Source of the DNA: [Clostridium] asparagiforme DSM 15981
GTDB taxonomy: Bacteria > Bacillota > Clostridia > Lachnospirales > Lachnospiraceae
DNA: 64,000 bases
NCBI GenBank assembly: GCA_025149125.1
Contig: CP102272.1
Span: 3,100,001 to 3,164,000, forward strand
Direction of reading: 5' to 3'
Position 1 is the first letter of the stretch. Every line of letters starts with the position of its first letter. Positions 34,737 to 44,238 of the stretch are shown here, piece after piece. The notes below the pieces were generated by a model that was not told the origin of the DNA, ran no database searches, and saw nothing but the letters and a program-made list of their open reading frames with translations. A program made the position numbers and the translations under genes.

Positions 34737-36248
34737 GTGAAAGAGAATTCTGTACTGGAAATGAAAAATATACACAAGAGCTTTCCGGGGGTGCGCGCCC
34801 TGCAGGCGGTGGATTTTACACTGTGCGAGGGGGAGATCCACGCGCTGATGGGCGAAAACGGCGCGGGCAAATCCACGCTGATCAAGGTGCTCACCGGCGT
34901 CTACGAGAAGGACGAGGGCGAGATTTATCTGAAGGGCATGGACAAAGCGGCGGCGATCAAGTCCCCCAAGGATGCCCAGAACTTAGGGATCAGCACGGTG
35001 TACCAGGAAATTACCCTGTGCCCCAACCTCACAGTGGCGGAGAACATGTACATCGGACGCGGAAAAAAACGGATTATGGACTGGAAAAAGGTGAACGAGG
35101 ACGCGGACCGGATTCTCCAGAATCTGGGAATACCGGCTCGGGCGCAGCAGCAGCTGTCCGACTGCTCCATCGCGATCCAGCAGATGGTGGCCATCGCCCG
35201 GGCGGTGGACATGGACTGCAAGGTGCTGATCCTGGATGAACCCACTTCCTCCTTAGACGAGTCGGAGGTGGAGAAACTCTTTGGGCTTATGCGGGACCTG
35301 CGGGCCAGAGGCGTGGGCATTATCTTTGTCACCCATTTCCTGGACCAGGTCTACGAAGTCTGCGACAAGATCACGGTCCTGCGGGACGGCCAGCTGGTGG
35401 GAGAGTACGTCATCGAGGAGCTTCCGCGGGTGAAGCTGGTGGCGAAGATGCTGGGCAAGGAGCTGAACGACCTGGAAAATATCAAGGAGAAGGCAGAGGG
35501 GTATTCCGGAGCAAAGGAGCGCGTGCTGGAGGTTTCGGGCCTGCAGAGCGACGCCGGGATCAAGCCCTTCGACTTCTACATCAACAAGGGCGAGGTCAAC
35601 GGTTTTACCGGGCTTTTGGGGTCCGGGCGCAGCGAATGTGTCCGCGCCATTTTCAGCGCAGACAAGGTGACGGGCGGAACGGTTAAAAAGAACGGAAAGA
35701 CGGTCAAAATCACAAAACCCCTGGACGCCATGAAAAACGGGATCGCCTATCTGCCGGAGGACCGCAAAAACGACGGCATTGTGGGAGATCTCTCGGTGCG
35801 TGAGAACATTATCCTGGCGGCACAGGTCCTGAAGGGATTTTTCAAGCCCTTCTCCAGGGCGGAGGCCAACCGGCTGGCGGAGGAATATATCAAGCTGCTG
35901 GAGATCAAGACCGCTTCCGCGGATACGCCCATCAAATCCCTTTCCGGCGGAAACCAGCAGAAGGTTATCCTGGCGCGCTGGCTTCTGACCCACCCGGAAT
36001 ACCTGATTCTGGATGAACCCACCCGCGGCATCGATATCGGCACCAAGATCGAAATTCAAAAGCTGGTGCTCAAGCTGGCCGCGGAGGGGATGAGCGTGAC
36101 CTTTATCTCCTCGGAGACGGATGAGATGCTCCATACCTGTTCCCGGCTGATCGTCATGCGGGACCGGAAGATGGTGGGAGAGCTCTCGGGGGATGACCTC
36201 AATCAGGTGAAAATCATGGAGACAATCGCAGGAGGTGAGATGGGATGA
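34737..36248 (+). CDS. Sugar ABC importer, duplicated ATPase (YtfR/RbsA-like)
   Basis: A 503-residue protein with two tandem ATPase domains, as in RbsA, XylG and YtfR. The N-terminal domain has Walker A GENGAGKST and ILDEPTSSLD. The C-terminal domain has the usual degenerate Walker A (GLLGSGRSE) but a good signature SGGNQQK and ILDEPTRGIDIGTK. It energises sugar import. The start is a GTG at 34737 preceded by GGAGTGA. Its stop overlaps the first permease gene by 4 bp. The lost second Walker A lysine is a family feature, not damage. Confidence 0.93.
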   Translation: MKENSVLEMKNIHKSFPGVRALQAVDFTLCEGEIHALMGENGAGKSTLIKVLTGVYEKDEGEIYLKGMDKAAAIKSPKDAQNLGISTVYQEITLCPNLTVAENMYIGRGKKRIMDWKKVNEDADRILQNLGIPARAQQQLSDCSIAIQQMVAIARAVDMDCKVLILDEPTSSLDESEVEKLFGLMRDLRARGVGIIFVTHFLDQVYEVCDKITVLRDGQLVGEYVIEELPRVKLVAKMLGKELNDLENIKEKAEGYSGAKERVLEVSGLQSDAGIKPFDFYINKGEVNGFTGLLGSGRSECVRAIFSADKVTGGTVKKNGKTVKITKPLDAMKNGIAYLPEDRKNDGIVGDLSVRENIILAAQVLKGFFKPFSRAEANRLAEEYIKLLEIKTASADTPIKSLSGGNQQKVILARWLLTHPEYLILDEPTRGIDIGTKIEIQKLVLKLAAEGMSVTFISSETDEMLHTCSRLIVMRDRKMVGELSGDDLNQVKIMETIAGGEMG

Positions 36249-37327
36249 CGGACAGGAGAAAAGCGGATGCATCCGGTGCATTTGCAGATTTATTCAGAAA
36301 ACAGATTTTTATTCCCATCGCCGCGCTGCTGCTCTTGACCGTGTTTAATCTGGCGGTGGACCCGTCCTTTTTCAAGGTGACGCTGGGGACCAACAGCGCC
36401 GGAAACCCGGTTTTGACCGGCTATCTGATGACCATTCTGGACTACGGCTCCGAGGTCGCCATCCTGGCCATCGGCATGACCTTAGTCACAGCCGCTTCCG
36501 GGGGGCAGGACATCAGCGTGGGCGCCGCGGTGGCCATCGCCGGTTCCGTGATCCTGCGGGTCCTGGTGGGCCTGGGCGGGGACGGCGCCCTTAGGGCCCC
36601 GATTATCGTGGGATTTCTGGCCGCCTGTCTGGTGGCGATGTTCTTTGGCGCGTTCAACGGCGTGCTGGTGGCGATCTTTAAAATCCAGCCCATGGTGGCG
36701 ACCCTGATCCTCTATACGGCCGGGCGCTCCATCGCGGCCTGGATCAACAACAACGAGCTGCCCATCGTGACGGACAAAACCTTTACCTATTTCGGCGGCT
36801 TCATCCCCGGGATTCCCGTGCCCACGCCCTTTTTCCTGGCGGTGGTGTGCGTGATCATCACGATGCTGGTGCTAAAATTCACCAACCTGGGCCTGTACAC
36901 CCAGGCCGTGGGAATCAACGCCAGCTCCTCCCGGCTCAACGGCCTGAATCCCACCTTTATCAAGTGGCTGAGCTTTGTGATTCTGGGCCTGTGCGTGGCG
37001 GTGGTGGCCCTGATTAAGACGAGCCGGCTCTCCACCATCAACTACTCGGTGATCGCCAAGGACATCGAGATGGACGCCATCCTGGCGGTGGCCCTGGGGG
37101 GAAATGTGCTCAGCGGCGGCCGGTTCAACATTATGGCCTCCATTCTGGGCGCCTACGTGATCCAGTTTCTGACCACGACCCTTTACAAGTTCAACGTATC
37201 CTCGGACGCGCTTCCGGCCTACAAGGCCGTGGTGGTGATCGTGCTGGTGGTGATCAGCGCGCCGGCGGTAAAAGAGAAACTTTCGGGCCTGGGGAAGAGA
37301 CTTACAAAGCAGAGGGGGGTCGCTTGA
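36245..37327 (+). CDS. Sugar ABC importer permease 1 (YtfT-like)
   Basis: A 360-residue permease of the ribose/galactofuranose class with about nine or ten hydrophobic helices. Landmarks are ASGGQDISVGAAVAIAG after the third helix, IKTSRLSTINYSVIAKDIEMDAI and ALGGNVLSGGRFNI, the cytoplasmic loop that contacts the ATPase. It is translationally coupled to the ATPase (ATGA overlap), and the second permease starts 1 bp after its stop. Two different permeases indicate a heterodimeric channel, as in E. coli YtfT-YjfF. Confidence 0.92.
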   Translation: MTDRRKADASGAFADLFRKQIFIPIAALLLLTVFNLAVDPSFFKVTLGTNSAGNPVLTGYLMTILDYGSEVAILAIGMTLVTAASGGQDISVGAAVAIAGSVILRVLVGLGGDGALRAPIIVGFLAACLVAMFFGAFNGVLVAIFKIQPMVATLILYTAGRSIAAWINNNELPIVTDKTFTYFGGFIPGIPVPTPFFLAVVCVIITMLVLKFTNLGLYTQAVGINASSSRLNGLNPTFIKWLSFVILGLCVAVVALIKTSRLSTINYSVIAKDIEMDAILAVALGGNVLSGGRFNIMASILGAYVIQFLTTTLYKFNVSSDALPAYKAVVVIVLVVISAPAVKEKLSGLGKRLTKQRGVA

Positions 37328-37328
37328 T

Positions 37329-38369
37329 ATGGTAAAAATGAAAAATGCGGGCGGCGGGGCGCAGCCCGGCCGGACCAACCGTCTGACGGACACGAATTTG
37401 CTTCTGGCCATCACGGTTGTGGTATTCCTGGTCATGTACATCGGAGCGATGCTGTTTCTGAAGAAAGGCTTTTTGAAGCCCCAGACGTTCTTTAACATTC
37501 TCAACGCCAACGCGGCCCTGATCATCACCTCCTGCGGCATGAGCCTGGTGATGATCACCGGCGGGATCGATATCTCCGTGGGCGGCGTGGTGGCCCTGGT
37601 CAGCATGAGCTGCGCCGTGTACCTGGACTATCACGGAGGCAGCCTGGTCACATCGCTGCTCATTGCCCTGGGAATCGGCCTGGCCTTTGGCGCGGTGCAG
37701 GGCTTTCTGGTGGCGTACCTGGATATTCAGCCCTTTATCGTTTCCCTGGCCGGCATGTTCTTCGCCCGGGGCATGACGACCATCGTCCACACGGCTCCAT
37801 TCAACGTGGCAAATGAAGCCTTCGTGGGGTTAAAGGATACCCGGATCAACGTGCCGGGTCTGGGTACGGTCAATAAATTGGGGAAATATGTAAACGCCTA
37901 TGTGGAAATCGGCGTGATCGTGGCGCTTTTGATTGTGGTGATCTTGTTCTGTGTGTTAAAATGGACGAAACTGGGCCGCAATTTCTACGCGGTGGGCGGC
38001 AACCGGCAGAGCGCCCTGATGCTGGGCGTGGACGTGAAGAGAACCCGGTTTTTATCCCACCTGTTCTGCGGGCTTCTGGCGGGGATCGGCGGATACGTCT
38101 ATTTCCTCCACGTGGGGTCCGGCTCCGCCTCCCACGCCATGGGTATGGAGATGAACGCCATCGCGTCCTCCATCATCGGCGGAACCCTGCTGACCGGCGG
38201 CGTCGGCAATATTTTCGGAACCTTTGTGGGCGTGTTGTCGCTGAGCACCATTCAGAACATCGTATCCTCCATCGGTCTTGACCAGGCCTGGTGGACGGGA
38301 ATCACCGTGGCGGCCATGCTTTGCCTGTTCCTTGTGATCCAGAGCGTCATCCTGGCCCGCAAGCGCTGA
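37329..38369 (+). CDS. Sugar ABC importer permease 2 (YjfF-like)
   Basis: A 346-residue permease homologous to the preceding one but distinct. Landmarks are MITGGIDISVGGVVAL, FYAVGGNRQSALMLGVDVKRT and IASSIIGGTLLTGGVGNI. It shares about nine hydrophobic helices. In E. coli the equivalent YjfF pairs with YtfT to import galactofuranose, and the gene order here (binding protein, ATPase, two permeases) is the same. araA follows 26 bp downstream, which ties the importer to arabinose use. Confidence 0.92.
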   Translation: MVKMKNAGGGAQPGRTNRLTDTNLLLAITVVVFLVMYIGAMLFLKKGFLKPQTFFNILNANAALIITSCGMSLVMITGGIDISVGGVVALVSMSCAVYLDYHGGSLVTSLLIALGIGLAFGAVQGFLVAYLDIQPFIVSLAGMFFARGMTTIVHTAPFNVANEAFVGLKDTRINVPGLGTVNKLGKYVNAYVEIGVIVALLIVVILFCVLKWTKLGRNFYAVGGNRQSALMLGVDVKRTRFLSHLFCGLLAGIGGYVYFLHVGSGSASHAMGMEMNAIASSIIGGTLLTGGVGNIFGTFVGVLSLSTIQNIVSSIGLDQAWWTGITVAAMLCLFLVIQSVILARKR

Positions 38370-38395
38370 ATCGAGAATGAAAAGGAGAATCTATC

Positions 38396-39895
38396 ATGCT
38401 GAATGCAAAAAAATATGAATTTTGGTTTTGTACCGGGTCCCAGGACCTGTACGGGGACGAGTGCCTGGCCCATGTGGCGGAGCACTCCTGGGTGATCGTG
38501 AATGAGCTCAACCGTTCCGGGAATCTTCCCTTTGAGGTGGTCTTAAAGCCCACGCTCATCACCAACGAGCTGATCCGCAAGACCTTAAACGAGGCCAACA
38601 ACGACGAAAACTGCGCGGGCGTGATCACCTGGATGCACACCTTTTCCCCGGCCAAATCCTGGATTTTGGGACTTCAGGAGTACCGCAAACCCCTGCTGCA
38701 TCTGCACACCCAGTTCAACCGTGAGATCCCCTACGACACCATTGACATGGATTTCATGAACGAAAACCAGGCGGCCCACGGGGATCGGGAGTACGGCCAC
38801 ATTTTCACACGGCTGGGTATGGAGCGCAAGGTGGTGATGGGCTATTGGGCGGACGCGGACGTTCAGGGCAGGATCGCGGCCTGGATGCGGACCGCGGTGG
38901 GCGTGATCGAGAGCAGCCACGTCCGGGTGATGCGCATCGCAGACAATATGCGCAACGTGGCCGTCACCGAGGGCGACAAGGTGGAGGCTCAGATCAAATT
39001 CGGCTGGGAGGTGGACGCCTACCCGGTGACGGAGATCGCGGAGGCGGTCGCAGCGGTATCCCAGAGCGACATCAACGCCCTGGTGGATGAATATTACGGG
39101 AAATACCAGATTCTCACCGAAGGGCGGGACGCCGGGGAGTTCAGGCGGCACGTGGCGGTTCAGGCGGGCATCGAACTGGGATTTGAGCGCTTTCTGGAGG
39201 AGAAGAACTACCAGGCGATCGTGACCCACTTCGGAGACCTGGGCAGCTTAAAACAGCTTCCGGGGCTGGCGATTCAGCGCCTGATGGAAAAGGGCTACGG
39301 CTTCGGCGCTGAGGGCGACTGGAAGACGGCCGCCATGGTGCGCATCATGAAGATCATGACCGGCGGAATGAATGAGACCAAGGGCACCTCCTTTATGGAA
39401 GATTACACCTATAACCTGGTGCCCGGCAGGGAAGGCATTTTGCAGGCCCACATGCTGGAGGTGTGCCCCACCATCGCCGACGGGACGGTGGGCATCAAGG
39501 TGCAGCCCCTGTCCATGGGCGACCGCGAGGACCCGGCCCGCCTGGTGTTCACCGCCAAGGAAGGTCCGGCCATCGCCACCTCCCTGATCGATCTGGGAGA
39601 CCGTTTCCGCCTGATCATCAACAATGTGGACTGTAAAAAAACGGAAAAGCCTATGCCCAAGCTGCCGGTGGCCACCGCCTTCTGGACTCCGCAGCCGGAT
39701 CTGCGGACCGGAGCGGAGGCATGGATCATTGCCGGCGGAGCCCATCACACGGCATTTACCTACGATCTTACGGCGGAGCAGATGGGCGACTGGGCCGGGG
39801 CCATGGGCATCGAGGCGGTTTACATCGACGAAAATACCACCATCCGCCAGCTGAAGAACGAGCTGCGCTGGAACAGCATCGCCTACAGAAAATAG
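38396..39895 (+). CDS. araA: L-arabinose isomerase
   Basis: A 499-residue cytoplasmic isomerase converting L-arabinose to L-ribulose, at the normal length for the family. Signature stretches are EFWFCTGSQDLYGDE at the N-terminus, CAGVITWMHTFSPAKSWI, LLHLHTQFNREIPY and the metal-site region with TKGTSFMEDYTYNL and the histidines of MLEVCPTIADG onward. AAGGAG lies upstream of the ATG. It sits between the importer and an FGGY kinase, and completes the first catabolic step. Confidence 0.96.
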   Translation: MLNAKKYEFWFCTGSQDLYGDECLAHVAEHSWVIVNELNRSGNLPFEVVLKPTLITNELIRKTLNEANNDENCAGVITWMHTFSPAKSWILGLQEYRKPLLHLHTQFNREIPYDTIDMDFMNENQAAHGDREYGHIFTRLGMERKVVMGYWADADVQGRIAAWMRTAVGVIESSHVRVMRIADNMRNVAVTEGDKVEAQIKFGWEVDAYPVTEIAEAVAAVSQSDINALVDEYYGKYQILTEGRDAGEFRRHVAVQAGIELGFERFLEEKNYQAIVTHFGDLGSLKQLPGLAIQRLMEKGYGFGAEGDWKTAAMVRIMKIMTGGMNETKGTSFMEDYTYNLVPGREGILQAHMLEVCPTIADGTVGIKVQPLSMGDREDPARLVFTAKEGPAIATSLIDLGDRFRLIINNVDCKKTEKPMPKLPVATAFWTPQPDLRTGAEAWIIAGGAHHTAFTYDLTAEQMGDWAGAMGIEAVYIDENTTIRQLKNELRWNSIAYRK

Positions 39896-39910
39896 TTGAA
39901 GGAGAGAGAC

Positions 39911-41512
39911 ATGAAAACGCAGAGAGAAATCATTGAAAGCGGAAACGCGGTCCTCGGCATCGAATTGGGTTCCACCAGAATCAAGGCGGTTCTGATCGGA
40001 GCGGACGGCGCGCCCCTCGCCTCCGGCAGCCACGAGTGGGAGAACCGGCTGGAAAACGGCTTCTGGACCTACTCGCTTAATGCGGTCTGGGCGGGGCTTC
40101 GGGACTGTTACGCCGACTTAATCCGGGACATCCGCTCCAAATACGGCGTGGGAATCAAGCGGCTTGCCGCCATCGGATTCTCCGCTATGATGCACGGCTA
40201 CCTGGCCTTTGACGGGGAGGGAGAGCTGCTGACGCCCTTCCGCACCTGGCGCAACGGCACCACCGGCCCTGCCGCCTCTGCGCTGACGGAGCTGTTTCAC
40301 TACAACATTCCCCAGAGATGGAGCATCGCCCACCTGTACCAGGCCATCCTGAACCGGGAGGAGCACGTGCCCGCAATCCGTTACATGACAACCCTGGCCG
40401 GTTACGTCCACTGGCGCTTGACCGGCCGCAAGGTGCTGGGCGTGGGCGACGCCTCCGGCATGTTCCCCATCGACATCCGTACCCAAAACTACGACGCTGT
40501 TATGCTGGAGAAATTCGACGTCCTGACCGCGCCTGAAAACTTCCCCTGGAAGCTGCCGGAGATTCTTCCCCAAATCCTTCCGGCCGGCGCCCAGGCGGGC
40601 TGCCTCACCGGGGAGGGCGCCCGGCTCCTGGACGCCAGCGGACAGCTGGAAGCCGGAATCCCCCTGTGTCCCCCCGAGGGCGACGCGGGCACCGGCATGA
40701 CGGCCACCAACAGCGTGGCCAAATGCACGGGCAACGTGTCCGCCGGAACCTCCGCCTTCGTCATGGTGGTCCTGGAGCAGGAACTGAAGAAAATCCACCC
40801 GGAGATCGACCTGGTGACCACGCCGGACGGCAGCCTGGTGGGAATGGTGCACGCCAACAACTGCACCTCGGACATCAACGGCTGGGCCGGTTTGTTCCGG
40901 GAGTTCGCCGCAGGTCTGGGGCTGGCGGTGAACCCGGACCAGCTTTATTCCACCCTCTACACCAAGGCCCTGGAGGGAGAGGACGACTGTGGAGGCCTGC
41001 TGGCCTACGGCTATCTGTCCGGTGAAAACCTGGTGGACGTGTCCGAGGGCCGCCCAATGGTCCTTCGAACGCCGGAGAGCCGTTTCACCCTGGCTAACTT
41101 CATGCGCGCCCACCTCTACGGAGCCGTGGCAGCGCTGAAAATCGGAATGGACATCTTAGTCAAGGAAGAGCAGGTGCAGGTGGATCAGATCTATGGCCAC
41201 GGCGGTTTCTTCAAAACGCCCCTTGCAGGCCAGCGCATCATGGCCGCCGCCATGGGCGCCAAAATCTCCGTCCTGGAAACCGCCGGAGAAGGCGGTCCCT
41301 GGGGAATGGCCCTCTTAGCCGCCTACATGAACGGCAGGGAGGAAGGCCAGAGCCTCCAGGACTACCTGGCCTCCCGCATCTTCAAAAACAGCCGCAGCGT
41401 AACCGTGTCCCCCCTGGAAACCGACGTGGAAGGCTTTGAAGCCTACATCGGGCGCTTCAAAAACTGCCTCCCCCTCCAGCGGGCGGCCGCCCAATACCTC
41501 ACCACCCCCTAA
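39911..41512 (+). CDS. FGGY-family carbohydrate kinase, probable L-ribulokinase (AraK-like)
   Basis: A 533-residue kinase. The N-terminal phosphate-binding strand is [30 protein letters not shown] lies in the sugar site, [12 protein letters not shown] follows, and [21 protein letters not shown] is the C-terminal ATP-site signature. It is not the classical AraB sequence type. A non-orthologous ribulokinase (AraK) is known from clostridial arabinose operons, and the position between araA and araD makes L-ribulokinase the natural function. Xylulokinase remains possible. The ATG at 39911 follows AGGAGAGA; the upstream TTG at 39896 is not used. Confidence 0.8.
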   Translation: MKTQREIIESGNAVLGIELGSTRIKAVLIGADGAPLASGSHEWENRLENGFWTYSLNAVWAGLRDCYADLIRDIRSKYGVGIKRLAAIGFSAMMHGYLAFDGEGELLTPFRTWRNGTTGPAASALTELFHYNIPQRWSIAHLYQAILNREEHVPAIRYMTTLAGYVHWRLTGRKVLGVGDASGMFPIDIRTQNYDAVMLEKFDVLTAPENFPWKLPEILPQILPAGAQAGCLTGEGARLLDASGQLEAGIPLCPPEGDAGTGMTATNSVAKCTGNVSAGTSAFVMVVLEQELKKIHPEIDLVTTPDGSLVGMVHANNCTSDINGWAGLFREFAAGLGLAVNPDQLYSTLYTKALEGEDDCGGLLAYGYLSGENLVDVSEGRPMVLRTPESRFTLANFMRAHLYGAVAALKIGMDILVKEEQVQVDQIYGHGGFFKTPLAGQRIMAAAMGAKISVLETAGEGGPWGMALLAAYMNGREEGQSLQDYLASRIFKNSRSVTVSPLETDVEGFEAYIGRFKNCLPLQRAAAQYLTTP

Positions 41513-41524
41513 AGGAGGCTCCCA

Positions 41525-42214
41525 ATGCTTGAATCCCTCAAAAAGCAAGTCTACGAAGCAAATATGCAGCTGCCCGCCCACGGCCTCGTCACCTTCACCT
41601 GGGGCAACGTGAGCGCCATCGACCGTGAAAGCGGCCTTTTCATCATCAAACCCAGCGGAGTCGATTATGACAAGCTGACGCCCGAGCGTATGGTGGTCAT
41701 GGACCTCAACATGAACAAAATCGAGGGCGACCTAAACCCGTCCTCCGACACCGCCACCCATTGCCAGCTCTACAGGGCGTTCCCGCAAATCGGCGGCATC
41801 GTGCACACCCACTCCCCCTGGGCCACCAGCTGGGCCCAGGCCGGGCGCGCCATCCCCTGCTACGGAACCACCCACGCCGACTACATCTACGGCGAAATTC
41901 CCTGCCTGCGCTGTCTGACCCCGGCCGAGCTGGAAGACTACGAGGCCAACACCGGCCGTCTCATTGCCGATCATTTTAAAAACCTGGACGTAAAAGCCGT
42001 GCCCTGCGTCCTCTGTCAAAACCACGGCCCCTTCGCCTGGGGCAAAGACGCCCACGAGGCCGTCCACAACGCCGTAGTCCTGGAAGAGGTAGCCAAAATG
42101 GCCGCCCGCTGCGAACAAATCAATCCCCAAGTCCGCCCCGCCCCCCAATCCCTCCAGGACAAACACTACCACCGCAAACACGGCCCCAACGCCTACTACG
42201 GCCAACCCCACTAA
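41525..42214 (+). CDS. araD: L-ribulose-5-phosphate 4-epimerase
   Basis: A 229-residue class II aldolase-family enzyme, close to E. coli AraD (231). It converts L-ribulose 5-phosphate to D-xylulose 5-phosphate, feeding the pentose phosphate pathway. Visible motifs are [44 protein letters not shown], the zinc ligands in [16 protein letters not shown] and the [14 protein letters not shown] segment, plus [10 protein letters not shown]. It follows the kinase by 12 bp with AAAGGAGG upstream. It is the last gene of the operon; a terminator follows directly. Confidence 0.95.
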   Translation: MLESLKKQVYEANMQLPAHGLVTFTWGNVSAIDRESGLFIIKPSGVDYDKLTPERMVVMDLNMNKIEGDLNPSSDTATHCQLYRAFPQIGGIVHTHSPWATSWAQAGRAIPCYGTTHADYIYGEIPCLRCLTPAELEDYEANTGRLIADHFKNLDVKAVPCVLCQNHGPFAWGKDAHEAVHNAVVLEEVAKMAARCEQINPQVRPAPQSLQDKHYHRKHGPNAYYGQPH

Positions 42215-42239
42215 TTTTTCGATATTTTTCATATTTTCC

Positions 42240-42300
42240 AAAAATCCCCAGTCCTCCAGGTGCACCTCCGCTCATGCACCTCGTCCGCCGGGGATTTTTT
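42240..42300 (+). terminator. Rho-independent terminator of the arabinose operon
   Basis: AAAAATCCCC (42240-42249) pairs with GGGGATTTTT (42290-42299); an inner pairing AGGTGCA/TGCACCT strengthens the stem, and Ts continue after it. Confidence 0.8.
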
Positions 42301-42346
42301 CTTTCCCCACCCCAAAATCCCAGCGGCTTCCTCCAATCCGCAGTGG

Positions 42347-42589
42347 GTGAGAGGCAGGGGGACGGGGGCGGAGGTGACTTTGGAGCGGTTTGGAGCGGCT
42401 TAGGCGGAAGGGCCTGGAAAGGGCGGGATTGCGCAGGGCTCTCAAAGCCCGGAGCAAAGCGCAGGCGGAGGGGCCGGCATAAGGCCGGCGCTGTAGCTCG
42501 GAGCGGTGCCCGTCCTTTCCAGGCCCTTCCGCCTTAGCCGCTCCTACCGCGGAAACCGGAACCTCAGCCCCCGTCCCCCTGCCTCTCAC
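42347..42589. repeat. Large composite palindrome (element B)
   Basis: The arms of 81 nt each align without gaps as reverse complements. The outer 29 nt (from 42347, ending at 42589) have one mismatch, a ~16-nt internal loop follows, and then 36 nt with two mismatches (GGCGGAAGGGCCTGGAAAGG core). Between the arms lie hairpins GGGCT/AGCCC and GCCGGC/GCCGGC. Total 243 bp, no coding potential. It lies between the arabinose terminator and the miaB promoter and has the same size and layout as the MITE-free form of element A. Confidence 0.8.
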
Positions 42590-42616
42590 GAACGGCAACC
42601 CACCCCCCAAAACCAG

Positions 42617-42645
42617 TTGACTTCCACCCGATTTTAAAGTAAAAT
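42617..42645 (+). promoter_or_regulatory. SigA-type promoter of miaB-mutS-trmD
   Basis: TTGACT (42617-42622), 17 bp, TAAAAT (42640-42645). Confidence 0.7.
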
Positions 42646-42671
42646 TCAACTGTCAATCCAAAATTACAAAT

Positions 42672-42693
42672 GGCTGGACCGCGTGGTCCAGCC
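42672..42693 (+). repeat. Perfect 9-bp hairpin in the miaB leader
   Basis: GGCTGGACC (42672-42680) and GGTCCAGCC (42685-42693) close a 4-nt loop, 11 bp before the AAGGAG of miaB. It lacks a T run. It may modulate translation or mark the 5' end. Confidence 0.6.
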
Positions 42694-42717
42694 TCCTATA
42701 CGTTAAGGAGCATATGA

Positions 42718-44184
42718 ATGGAACCAACCGCTATCACGATAAATGGGACGCCTGAGTCCGCTGCCGCAGCTCCGATTCAGGAACCCCAGCGCCAGCAATA
42801 CTACATGGAAAAAGCCCGTAAACAGCTGTCCGCTTTTTCTGCCGCCCTGGGCCGCCCCCTCACCTGCTGTATCAATACCTTCGGCTGCCAGATGAACGCC
42901 AGAGACTCCGAAAAACTCCTCGGCATCCTGGAATCCATCGGCTACAAAGCCACGGACTCCGAGCACGCCGATTTCGTGCTCTACAACACCTGCACCGTGC
43001 GTGAAAACGCCAACCAGCGCGTGTACGGCCGTCTGGGCCAGCTGGGGGCTTACAAGAAAAAAAATCCCCACATGATGATCGCCCTGTGCGGCTGCATGAT
43101 GCAGGAGCCGGAGGTGGTGGAGCGCATCAAAACCAGCTACCACTTCGTGGATCTGATATTCGGCACCCACAACATTTTCAAGCTGGCAGAGCTGGTGAGC
43201 ACTTGTCTGGACACCCGGCAGGGGAAAAAGCACCGGACCGTGATCGACATCTGGAAGGACACGGACAAGATCGTGGAGGACCTGCCGGTGGAGCGCAAAT
43301 ACCCCTTCAAATCCGGCGTCAACATTATATTTGGCTGCAACAACTTCTGCAGCTACTGCATTGTACCCTACGTGCGCGGCCGGGAGAGAAGCCGCAGGCC
43401 GGAGGAGATTTTAAAAGAAGTCAAACGGCTGGCGGCCGACGGCGTGGTGGAGATCATGCTGCTGGGCCAGAACGTCAACTCCTACGGCAAAAACCTGGAG
43501 GAGCCCATGACCTTCGCCCAGCTTTTGCGGGAGGTGGAGAAAATCGACGGCATCGAGCGCATCCGCTTTATGACCTCCCATCCAAAGGACCTCTCCGACG
43601 AGCTGATCGAGGTGATGTCCCAGTCCAAAAAAATCTGCCGCCACCTGCACTTGCCCCTGCAGTCCGGCAGCAGCCGCATCTTAAAAGAGATGAACCGCCG
43701 CTACACCAAGGAGCAGTACCTGACGCTGGCGGAGAAGATCAAGGCCGCCGTGCCGGGGATTTCCCTGACCACGGATATCATTGTGGGCTTCCCCGGGGAG
43801 ACGGAGGAGGACTTTTTGGAGACCATGGACGTGGTGCGGCGGGTGGAATTTGACAGCGCATTTACCTTCATCTACTCCAAGCGCACGGGCACCCCTGCCG
43901 CTTCCATGGAGAACCAGGTGCCAGAGGACGTGGTCAGGGAACGCTTCGACCGGCTGTTAAACGAGGTCCAGTCCATTTCTGCAAAAATCTGTGGCCGCGA
44001 CGTCCACACGGTGCAGCAGGTCCTGGTGGAGGAGGAGAACGACCACACGCCGGGTTATATGACCGGGCGGCTTTCCAACAACACGGTGGTCCATTTCCCG
44101 GGGGATCCGTCCATGATCGGAACGCTGATGGATGTGTATTTGGAGGAGAGCAAAGGATTTTACTACATGGCCCGTCCGGTTTAA
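42718..44184 (+). CDS. miaB: tRNA-2-methylthio-N6-dimethylallyladenosine synthase
   Basis: A 488-residue radical-SAM methylthiotransferase that adds the 2-methylthio group to i6A37 of tRNAs. The N-terminal domain carries three cluster cysteines (INTFGCQMN, YNTCTVREN, LCGCMMQEPE), the radical-SAM site is CNNFCSYC, GRERSRRPE follows, and a TRAM domain ends the protein. Other features fit MiaB, including a ~45-residue N-terminal extension common in Clostridia. AAGGAG precedes the ATG at 42718; an overlapping ATG at 42714 is out of frame. mutS follows 54 bp later, and this pairing is conserved in Firmicutes. Confidence 0.95.
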   Translation: MEPTAITINGTPESAAAAPIQEPQRQQYYMEKARKQLSAFSAALGRPLTCCINTFGCQMNARDSEKLLGILESIGYKATDSEHADFVLYNTCTVRENANQRVYGRLGQLGAYKKKNPHMMIALCGCMMQEPEVVERIKTSYHFVDLIFGTHNIFKLAELVSTCLDTRQGKKHRTVIDIWKDTDKIVEDLPVERKYPFKSGVNIIFGCNNFCSYCIVPYVRGRERSRRPEEILKEVKRLAADGVVEIMLLGQNVNSYGKNLEEPMTFAQLLREVEKIDGIERIRFMTSHPKDLSDELIEVMSQSKKICRHLHLPLQSGSSRILKEMNRRYTKEQYLTLAEKIKAAVPGISLTTDIIVGFPGETEEDFLETMDVVRRVEFDSAFTFIYSKRTGTPAASMENQVPEDVVRERFDRLLNEVQSISAKICGRDVHTVQQVLVEEENDHTPGYMTGRLSNNTVVHFPGDPSMIGTLMDVYLEESKGFYYMARPV

Positions 44185-44238
44185 AACCGGCCCGGCAACC
44201 GATAAAATGGAAAATTACGAGAGAAGAGAGGCATAAAG

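Noticed and set aside
35590..35650. Damaged second ATP site in the sugar ABC ATPase
   Set aside because: A degenerate second Walker A (GLLGSGRSE) is normal in RbsA/YtfR-type double ATPases.
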